Shown: positions 1 through 4,729 of the stretch, piece after piece
How positions within the stretch are numbered: position 1 is the stretch's first letter
Layout: each line of letters begins with the position of its first letter
NCBI GenBank assembly: GCA_002695115.1
Contig: NZOA01000033.1
Coordinates: 10,228-16,867 of the forward strand
Source of the DNA: Planctomycetota bacterium
GTDB taxonomy: Bacteria > Planctomycetota > UBA8108
DNA length: 6,640 nucleotides
Direction: 5' to 3'
The notes under the pieces: generated by a model
Seen by the model: only the letters and a program-made list of their open reading frames with translations
Databases searched by the model: none
What the model was told of the DNA's origin: nothing
Made by a program: the position numbers and the translations under genes

Positions 1-368
1 TTCTCATCGGTGATGGTGCCGGGTGTGATGACCCGGACAACCTCCCTCTCCACCAGGCCCTTGGCCTCCCGGGGGTCCTGGACCTGTTCACAGATGGCGA
101 CCCTCTTTCCGGCTCGCAGCAGCTTCGGCAGATAGGAGTCGAGCGCCTTAACTGGGATTCCCGCCATCGGGATCGCGTCCTTGTCCTTTGACCGGGAGGT
201 CAGGGCTATCCCCAGCAGGTCCGATGCCAGGTGGGCGTCCTCGAAGAACATCTCGTAGAAGTCGCCCATGCGGAAGAACAGGATCTCCTCGGCATACTTC
301 TCCTTCGCGAGGAGGTATTGCTGCATCATGGGTGTCTGGGCGGGACCGGCGTCCGATTTCCGGATCAT
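1..368 (-). CDS. mutS: DNA mismatch repair protein MutS, N-terminal part (gene runs off the left edge)
   Basis: MutS recognises mispaired and looped bases and recruits MutL to start mismatch repair. The visible 122 residues are the N-terminal mismatch-recognition domain I. An opening TPMMQQYL stretch (residues 12-19) leads to [16 protein letters not shown] (30-45). Within it F37-Y38-E39 is the Phe-X-Glu that wedges into the mismatch in the family. Further on are AIPMAGIP (65-72), [11 protein letters not shown] (89-99), [18 protein letters not shown] (101-118), all strong MutS signatures. Residues 73-74 are Val-Lys where many MutS proteins have Tyr-His, a modest divergence. The ATG at 366-368 is chosen because a GAAGGA Shine-Dalgarno (378-383) lies 9 bases upstream and the family N-terminus matches in length. 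The gene has its own strong candidate promoter at 405-432. Domains II-V, including the ATPase, lie outside the window, so completeness cannot be judged. Identity is close to certain. Confidence 0.96.
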   Translation of the reverse strand, partial: MIRKSDAGPAQTPMMQQYLLAKEKYAEEILFFRMGDFYEMFFEDAHLASDLLGIALTSRSKDKDAIPMAGIPVKALDSYLPKLLRAGKRVAICEQVQDPREAKGLVEREVVRVITPGTITDE

Positions 369-404
369 GTCCTGTTTTCCTTCAGCCTGGGATGAGGAAA
401 GAGG

Positions 405-432
405 ATTGTAGGATGACTGCGCATCAAGTCAA
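405..432 (-). promoter_or_regulatory. Candidate sigma70-type promoter of mutS
   Basis: On the minus strand a TTGACT -35 box (427-432) and a TACAAT -10 box (405-410) are separated by 16 bases. Each box matches 5 of 6 consensus positions. The expected start point is near 398, giving a leader of about 30 bases that holds the mutS Shine-Dalgarno. It lies in the non-coding gap between the MshEN gene stop and mutS, where a promoter is expected. It would allow mutS to be expressed independently of the upstream gene. I see no LexA-like or other operator around it. Confidence 0.6.
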
Positions 433-439
433 GGTGTGC

Positions 440-487
440 AGTCCCTACAAGGCAGGGCGTGGCCGGCCGTACCTGTTACCGGGGACT
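440..487. repeat. Imperfect stem-loop between the MshEN gene and mutS
   Basis: Outer arms AGTCCC (440-445) and GGGACT (482-487) are perfect complements. Inner arms CAGG (453-456) and CCTG (472-475) can also pair, and the centre holds the palindrome GGCCGGCC (461-468). It begins 6 bases past the stop of the MshEN gene and ends before the mutS -35 box, so it could protect or end the upstream transcript. There is no T-run after it in the minus direction, so it is not a standard intrinsic terminator. The stems are short and may be chance in GC-rich DNA. Confidence 0.25.
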
Positions 488-492
488 CGTTT

Positions 493-975
493 TCAGTCCT
501 GGTCGACCGTCTCGGCGGGAGTCTGCTGGCCCAGCGGGGCCAGGAGCTCGAGGTAGCGGCTGACCTCGCTCAGGGAGGCCGCGTAGAGACCCGGCTTACA
601 TCCTGTCTGTCGGGAGAGCTCCTCGAGGATCTCTTCGCGCGGCACCTCGGTTACGGCGCACAGGAGGGTATCGCCAATCCTGTCGAACGGCAGGATCTTG
701 TTGGTATGGAGGAAATCGGCTGAGAGCAGCTTCACGAGCTCTTCATCGAGTTCGTAGTTCTCGAGGATGATGTAGGGCAACTGGTACTCCATCACCAGGG
801 TCCTGGTGACGTCGCTGTCGCTCAGGCAGCCCATGTCGATCATGATCGAGCCGAGGGTGTCCTTGGTCGTCTCCTGGACTCCGAGGGCCTGCTGTACCTG
901 CTCCTCCGTAACCAGCCCCATATCGATCAGGATCTCACCGATCCTGGGTTTGGGAGCCCGGTTGAATGAACTCAT
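493..975 (-). CDS. Stand-alone MshEN / GspE N-terminal domain protein (possible c-di-GMP-binding protein)
   Basis: A 160-residue protein consisting only of the domain normally found at the N-terminus of type II secretion and type IV pilus ATPases (GspE, PilB, MshE). The first 24-residue signature is intact: R11-I12-G13, L16, G20-L21-V22, V27, L31, Q34. After the usual 5-residue spacer the second copy (40-63) keeps L41-G42, G49, L51, V56 and L60, but has Thr40 where Arg is typical and Glu63 where Gln is typical. The LPYI turn (66-69) and the second subdomain to about residue 145 follow, including NKILPF (92-97) and GDTLLCAVTEVP (101-112). The tail from about 148 is polar and probably disordered. 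No Walker motifs, signal peptide or membrane segment are present. In the family two such motifs bind c-di-GMP; whether this protein still does is uncertain. ATG 973-975 has a GGA-containing Shine-Dalgarno (AAAGGA core about 982-987) 6 bases upstream. The domain call is firm, the function is inference. Confidence 0.9.
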   Translation of the reverse strand: MSSFNRAPKPRIGEILIDMGLVTEEQVQQALGVQETTKDTLGSIMIDMGCLSDSDVTRTLVMEYQLPYIILENYELDEELVKLLSADFLHTNKILPFDRIGDTLLCAVTEVPREEILEELSRQTGCKPGLYAASLSEVSRYLELLAPLGQQTPAETVDQD

Positions 976-1003
976 GGAGTTTCCTTTCGATTTTCCGCTT
1001 GAT

Positions 1004-1080
1004 GGCGGTTTTGCCAGTCGTACTTGATCCCGCCCCGGGTGCTGGTACGACCGCTGCCCCTTGATTTCACTAAAACCGCC
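1004..1080 (-). promoter_or_regulatory. Possible structured 5' leader of the MshEN gene
   Basis: Between the candidate promoter and the MshEN Shine-Dalgarno, arms GGCGGTTTT (1004-1012) and AAAACCGCC (1072-1080) form a perfect 9-bp inverted repeat. Nested inside are GTCGTAC (1017-1023) with GTACGAC (1045-1051), a perfect 7-bp pair, and CCCG (1029-1032) with CGGG (1036-1039) around a 3-base loop. On the minus-strand RNA this gives a closing stem, an asymmetric interior region and an inner hairpin. The word ATCAAG (minus strand) occurs three times, at 998-1003, 1023-1028 and 1060-1065, all in predicted unpaired positions or next to stems. The fold ends 23 bases before the Shine-Dalgarno core region. 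I do not recognise a known riboswitch consensus, and the c-di-GMP-I and -II core motifs are not visible. It could be a leader RNA, a protein-binding site or chance. Confidence 0.4.
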
Positions 1081-1092
1081 CTGACGGAGAAG

Positions 1093-1120
1093 TTTATCAC
1101 CCTCTGAGTGGATGCGCCAA
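1093..1120 (-). promoter_or_regulatory. Candidate promoter of the MshEN gene
   Basis: Minus-strand TTGGCG (-35, 1115-1120) and GATAAA (-10, 1093-1098) are 16 bases apart, each matching 4 of 6 sigma70 positions. The predicted start near 1086 lies just before the first arm of the structured leader (1080), so the whole fold would be within the transcript. The -35 box sits in an inverted repeat: GGATG-CGCC (1110-1118), loop AACC, GGCG (1123-1126), then CATCC (1133-1137) after a 6-base bulge. That repeat could be an operator, but this is inference. Confidence 0.35.
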
Positions 1121-1143
1121 CCGGCGAGAGTCCATCCGAAACC

Positions 1144-1173
1144 CCTAAGTGTTTAAAAAAACATACTTTAAGG
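1144..1173. repeat. AT-rich bulged inverted repeat after uvrC, weak terminator candidate
   Basis: The arm CCTAAGTGTTT (1144-1154) pairs with AAAC-ACTT-AGG (1159-1173), with two 2-base bulges and a 4-base loop. On the minus strand a run of seven T (1155-1161) falls in the loop and inner stem, 33 bases after the uvrC stop. This is where a terminator for the upstream operon is expected, but the T-run is not placed after a GC-rich stem, so it is not a typical intrinsic terminator. Confidence 0.2.
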
Positions 1174-1193
1174 ATTCGGTTGAGGTCGTGAGG

Positions 1194-3032
1194 TCATTTT
1201 TTCCGTGTGGGTCGCTGTTTGAGAGTGCTCTGCAGGTCGAGTGCGAGTTTATCCCCGATGACCTCACTGAGCTCTTCCGTGCTGGCGCCGCGAATTTTTT
1301 CGAGGGTGCGGAACCTGTCGAGCAGGGCCTGCTGGCGTTTCTTGCCGATTCCCGGGATATCCTCGAGTCCGGTCTTCATCGCATCCCGCCTGCGCAGCTC
1401 GCGGTGGTAGCGGATCGCGAAGCGGTGCGCCTCATCCCTGATGCGCTGCAGGTAGAGGGATTCGGGCGTATCCTGGGCCAGGGCGATGGGATTCTTTCTG
1501 CCTGGGAGGAAAATGCGCTCGGTGGTTTGTCTGCGCCGGCGTTCCTTGGCCAGGGCCGCCACCGGCAGGCTGGAGAGCCCGATCTTCTTGAGCGCTTTCA
1601 TCGCGCTGGAGAGCTGCCCCTTGCCTCCGTCAACGAGGACCAGGTCGGGCAGGTCACCATCCTTGATGCCCCGCTCGAGCCGTCTCTCGAGAACCTCCTT
1701 CATGCAGCGGAAGTCATCGGCACCGACGACGGTCTGGATCCTGTACTTCCTGTAGCGGTCTCGCACCGGCTTCCCATCCTCGAAGGAGACCATCGAGCCC
1801 ACTGCCAGCGAACCCTGGAAATTGGAGATGTCGTAACACTCGATCCTTCGCGGAGGGTTTGGCAGCTCCAGGTGCTTTTCGATGGATTCCAGCAGAGTCT
1901 CCATCCGTTCCTGTTCGTCACGTTCGATGCGGAAGCTGTTGTGGGCGTTGCGATTGGCAAGGCGGATGATGGCCGCCTTGTCTCCCCTCTGGGGCAGGGT
2001 GATCCGCGACCGGCGGCCGCGTTTTTCGCTGAGCCAGGACTCGAGGAGATCGCGATCGCGGAAGTCCGAGTCACAGAGAACCTCGGGTGGAATGTAGCGG
2101 TCGGTGAGGTAGCATTGGGTGAGGAAGCTCGAGAGCACCTCCGCCCTGCGCAGCTCGGTTCGGAAGCTGTGGGTTCTCGAGCTGATGATCTTTCCCTCTC
2201 GAACCAGGACCTCCTGGATCGCCACGAAGTTTCCTTCGCGGATGATGGAGAAGGCATCGATATCTCCGAGCCGGAACTCTTCGACCTTCTGGGTTTCGAA
2301 GACCTTGCCTATGGCGGCGAGCTGGTCTCTGTAGCGGGCGGCCAGCTCGTAGAGGCGGTTTCCGGAGGCCGCCTTCATCCTTTTCTCGATGATGCGCTCG
2401 AGTTCCCTGCTCTTGCCCTTGAGCAGCATCACGACCTGGGAGACGTCCTCCATGTAGTCTTTCTTCGAGATCAGGTCCACGCAGGGTGCGGTGCAGCGGC
2501 CGATCTCGTACTCGAGGCAGGCACGGGTGCGGTTGCGGAAAAAGCCGTTGGTGCAGGTCCTCAGCGGGAAGACGGTCTTGATGACGCGGAGCATCTCCCT
2601 GACCGCCGTGGAGGATCCGTAGGGCCCGAAATAGAGATCCTCTCCCGCCTTATAGCGCCTGGTCACCATCACCCTGGGCCACTCCTCGCTGAGGGTTACC
2701 TTGATGCTGACATAGGTCTTGTCGTCCTTGAGCCTGACGTTATAGAGTGGCCGGTGCTTCTTGATGAGGTTGTTTTCGAGGATCAGCGCCTCGTCCTCGG
2801 TCTCGGTCAGGATGCAGTCAAGGTCGTCAATGCGCTCCATGAGCAGACGGATGAAGAGTCGCCCATCATTTGATTTTCCGAAGTAGGAGCGCACCCGGCT
2901 GCGCAGGTTGACCGCCTTGCCAATGTAGAGGATCCGGCTGCGGGAGTCCTTCATGATGTAGACGCCCGGCGAGGTGGGAAGGCGCGACACCTTGTCCTTC
3001 AGGCTGGGTTTTCGTTTCGTTGCGGATGCCAT
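1194..3032 (-). CDS. uvrC: UvrABC excinuclease subunit C
   Basis: UvrC makes the two cuts flanking a DNA lesion after UvrA-UvrB damage recognition. The 612-residue product matches the usual length of about 600. Domains in order: GIY-YIG nuclease for the 3' cut (G23-V24-Y25, Y36-I37-G38, EALILENNLIKK at 81-92 with the likely metal-binding Glu81); four cysteines C160, C172, C180 and C184 (the cluster site of the family); the UVR UvrB-binding helix pair (about 208-243); the RNase H-like nuclease for the 5' cut, with D401 (CYDIS), D439/D440 (GADDF), D468 (LVDGGKGQ) and H536 (DEAHRF), which match the catalytic Asp/Asp/Asp/His set; and a C-terminal helix-hairpin-helix region (DIPGIGKKRQQALL, 558-571). 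The second hairpin is short and lacks a clear Gly-Ile/Val-Ser loop. The frame stays open upstream to 3389 but overlaps trmB; family similarity begins just after ATG 3030-3032, so that start is chosen. Its Shine-Dalgarno is weak (CGAGA). It lies 43 bases after trmB, so cotranscription is likely. Confidence 0.97.
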   Translation of the reverse strand: MASATKRKPSLKDKVSRLPTSPGVYIMKDSRSRILYIGKAVNLRSRVRSYFGKSNDGRLFIRLLMERIDDLDCILTETEDEALILENNLIKKHRPLYNVRLKDDKTYVSIKVTLSEEWPRVMVTRRYKAGEDLYFGPYGSSTAVREMLRVIKTVFPLRTCTNGFFRNRTRACLEYEIGRCTAPCVDLISKKDYMEDVSQVVMLLKGKSRELERIIEKRMKAASGNRLYELAARYRDQLAAIGKVFETQKVEEFRLGDIDAFSIIREGNFVAIQEVLVREGKIISSRTHSFRTELRRAEVLSSFLTQCYLTDRYIPPEVLCDSDFRDRDLLESWLSEKRGRRSRITLPQRGDKAAIIRLANRNAHNSFRIERDEQERMETLLESIEKHLELPNPPRRIECYDISNFQGSLAVGSMVSFEDGKPVRDRYRKYRIQTVVGADDFRCMKEVLERRLERGIKDGDLPDLVLVDGGKGQLSSAMKALKKIGLSSLPVAALAKERRRRQTTERIFLPGRKNPIALAQDTPESLYLQRIRDEAHRFAIRYHRELRRRDAMKTGLEDIPGIGKKRQQALLDRFRTLEKIRGASTEELSEVIGDKLALDLQSTLKQRPTRKK

Positions 3033-3075
3033 GGTATCTCGTGTTGCGGTTACGCTTCGGCGCGGGCGCCCGGGC

Positions 3076-3720
3076 TCACGATGGTTCCTGTCGTCTGCGG
3101 TATTCGAAATAGTATATCCGCAGCCCCTGCGCTTTGAACCGGGTCTCGTAGGGGGTCTCGAAGGGATAGAGCGGCTCGGAAGCCCAGCTGCCGGGGGTGG
3201 ACAGGTTTTCGAGAGCTTCGTTCGCCTCGAGGGCCTCGAGCGCTTCGAGCGCGTAGTCCTTCGCATCGGTGCGCAGCGAGAAGCCGCCACCCGGGCGAAG
3301 CAGCTTCGTGGCAAGGCGCAGGCGCTCGGTGGCGATGAAGCGTTTTTTTTCGTGGCGACGCTTCGGCCACGGATCGGGGAAGTTGACAAAGAGGTGATCT
3401 ACGCTGCCGGGGGGGATGTAATCTCCAAAGAGCCTGTCGGAGTTCAGGTGCAGCATGCGGATGTTGTCGAGGCCTGCCTTGCGGACCTTGAGGAGGAACT
3501 TGCGCACGCGCTTGTGGGAGTACTCGAGTCCGAGGTAGTTGTAGCCGGGCTCCCTGGAGGCGACCTCTATGAGAAACGGTGAATTGCCGACCCCGACCTC
3601 GATACGCAGCGGCATGGAGCGGCCGAAGGCTTCCTCCCAGAGCACGCGGCCTTCGTCGTAGCCGGGGAGCTCTTCAAACTCCAGGAGGTAATCGGATTCG
3701 ATCGCAGGGAGCTTCCGCAT
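3076..3720 (-). CDS. trmB: tRNA (guanine-N7-)-methyltransferase
   Basis: TrmB transfers a methyl group from S-adenosylmethionine to N7 of G46 in the tRNA variable loop. The 214-residue protein has the family motifs: SAM-binding EVGVGNSPFL (41-50), NYLGLEYSHKRV (61-72) with Glu66 at the expected ribose-binding position, the hallmark FVNFPDPWPKRRHEKKRF (111-128), LLRPGGGF (140-147), TD at 151-152, and the C-terminal T189-P-Y-E192 matching the conserved TxxE. Ser47-Pro48 replaces the third glycine often seen in the first motif. Residues 157-173 are a near-perfect Ala-Leu-Glu tandem run. ATG 3718-3720 is well supported by AAGGAG (3729-3734) 8 bases upstream, which lies just after the ispH stop, 17 bases away, so the two genes are very likely cotranscribed. 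Confidence 0.96.
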   Translation of the reverse strand: MRKLPAIESDYLLEFEELPGYDEGRVLWEEAFGRSMPLRIEVGVGNSPFLIEVASREPGYNYLGLEYSHKRVRKFLLKVRKAGLDNIRMLHLNSDRLFGDYIPPGSVDHLFVNFPDPWPKRRHEKKRFIATERLRLATKLLRPGGGFSLRTDAKDYALEALEALEANEALENLSTPGSWASEPLYPFETPYETRFKAQGLRIYYFEYRRRQEPS

Positions 3721-3737
3721 CGGGGACGCTCCTTATT

Positions 3738-4628
3738 TTAATGAAGGTACTTTTCCTTCGGCGGCATCCCGGATGCTTCCGAGACGATGATACCGGGCAT
3801 GCTCAGGATGGCGAGATAGACCGCTTCGATAACCTCCCGGGGAGTCGAGGTGCCCGCGGTGATCCCCGCATGCTCCTTGCCTTCGAACATCCCGGGGACC
3901 AGCTGGCTGGCCCGCTCGATGTGATACGCCTCCACGCCGGACTCGTCGCAGACCATCTTGAGCTTCTTGGTATTCGATGAGTTGTAGCCGCCGATGACGA
4001 TCATCACGTCAGCCTCGCTGGTCAGCTCGCGCGCGGCGACCTGGCGATCCTTGGTCGGCTGGCAGACCGTATCCTGGAACTTGATCTCCATCTCGGGATA
4101 CATCACCCGGATCTTGTCGATGAGGTCACTGATGTGTTTGATCTGCTGGGTGGTCTGCGAGACGATGCCGATCTTCTTACGGGTCGCCAGCTTCTCGATC
4201 TCATCCGAGGTGGCGATAACGGTATAGTCATCGAGATCGCCGACGATACCCTTCACCTCAACATGCGAGGCCTGGCCGATGACGACAGGGTGGAAGCCTT
4301 CACGAACGAAGCCGGCGATGGCCTTGTGGACACGCAGGACCAGGGGACAGCTGGCATCGATCACGTTGTAGCCCATCGCGCGGGCGTCCGCATGCATCGA
4401 CTCCGGCGCGCCATGGGCGGTGATCATGACATTCGGGGTGGAGATCGAGTCATCGAGCCGATCGACGATGTTCACGCCGCGAGTGCGCAGGTCCTCGACA
4501 ACCTGCGGATTGTGCACCAGCTGGCCGATGATGGTGAGCCTGTCGCGGTAGGCTTCATCCATCGCCAGGTCGATGGCATCCTGCACGCCAAAACAGGTTC
4601 CCAGGGCTTTCGCGACGGTGACTTTCAT
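3738..4628 (-). CDS. ispH: 4-hydroxy-3-methylbut-2-enyl diphosphate reductase (IspH/LytB)
   Basis: IspH is the [4Fe-4S] enzyme that reduces HMBPP to IPP and DMAPP in the last step of the MEP isoprenoid pathway. The 296-residue product has the three cluster cysteines C12 (GTCFGV), C94 (DASCPLV) and C189 (DTVCQPT). Substrate-site residues are also present: H39 (LVHNPQVV), H72 (AHGAPE), H122 and E124 (SHVEV), T159/T160 (SQTTQ), GGYNSSNT (213-220) and AGTSTP (258-263). E124 matches the family's proton-relay glutamate. Two signatures differ from the common form: the first Cys is in GTCFGV, not GFCAGV, and the His motif is SHVEV, not HPEV. All catalytic residues remain, so the enzyme should be active. 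The start ATG at 4626-4628 fits the family N-terminus exactly, though the Shine-Dalgarno is poor. It is followed closely by trmB. Confidence 0.96.
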   Translation of the reverse strand: MKVTVAKALGTCFGVQDAIDLAMDEAYRDRLTIIGQLVHNPQVVEDLRTRGVNIVDRLDDSISTPNVMITAHGAPESMHADARAMGYNVIDASCPLVLRVHKAIAGFVREGFHPVVIGQASHVEVKGIVGDLDDYTVIATSDEIEKLATRKKIGIVSQTTQQIKHISDLIDKIRVMYPEMEIKFQDTVCQPTKDRQVAARELTSEADVMIVIGGYNSSNTKKLKMVCDESGVEAYHIERASQLVPGMFEGKEHAGITAGTSTPREVIEAVYLAILSMPGIIVSEASGMPPKEKYLH

Positions 4629-4660
4629 ATGGCTTATCCAGGGTTCTTCTTTTTTCGGTT

Positions 4661-4681
4661 CCGGCTTATTGCCAATACCGG
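4661..4681. repeat. Short hairpin in the argS-ispH gap
   Basis: CCGG (4661-4664), a 2-base bulge, TATT (4667-4670), loop GCC, AATA (4674-4677) and CCGG (4678-4681) form an 8-bp bulged hairpin. On the minus strand it is followed by an A-rich stretch, not T, so it is not an intrinsic terminator for argS. It lies next to the -10 box of the candidate ispH promoter and straddles the predicted start point, so any role would be at the DNA level or in a read-through transcript from argS. Confidence 0.3.
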
Positions 4682-4710
4682 ATTGTAGCTTCGGGCACGA
4701 AGGTAGTAAA
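4682..4710 (-). promoter_or_regulatory. Candidate sigma70-type promoter of ispH-trmB-uvrC
   Basis: On the minus strand TTTACT (-35, 4705-4710) and TACAAT (-10, 4682-4687) are 17 bases apart, matching 4 and 5 of 6 consensus positions. The 101-base gap between argS and ispH is the largest within the right-hand cluster, which makes an internal promoter reasonable. The predicted start is near 4675, about 47 bases before the ispH ATG. Confidence 0.4.
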
Positions 4711-4729
4711 GAATCGACGCGCGCTTGCC

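Noticed and set aside
188..723. Plus-strand open frames over mutS and the MshEN gene
   Set aside because: They are opposite well-supported genes, rich in Arg/Ser/Gly, and show no family features.
1004..1080. Known c-di-GMP riboswitch upstream of the MshEN gene
   Set aside because: The context would suit one, but the conserved core elements of the class I and class II aptamers are not visible, so only an unclassified structured leader is reported.
369..1193. LexA/SOS box controlling the repair genes
   Set aside because: I looked for CTGT-N8-ACAG and Gram-positive-type GAAC-N4-GTTC dyads in the gaps before mutS and after uvrC and found none.
1149..2873. A 574-codon open frame on the plus strand, opposite uvrC
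   Set aside because: It is fully antisense to a clear UvrC, has no recognisable domain or motif, has a strongly acidic, low-complexity composition, and has no Shine-Dalgarno. Long antisense frames are expected opposite GC-rich genes.
3033..3389. N-terminal extension of the uvrC frame upstream of 3032
   Set aside because: The extension overlaps trmB in another frame, is Arg/Ser/Pro-rich without UvrC similarity, and the family N-terminus starts right after the ATG at 3032.
4661..4681. Intrinsic terminator for argS
   Set aside because: The hairpin is short and bulged, and on the minus strand it is followed by A-rich sequence with no T-run.
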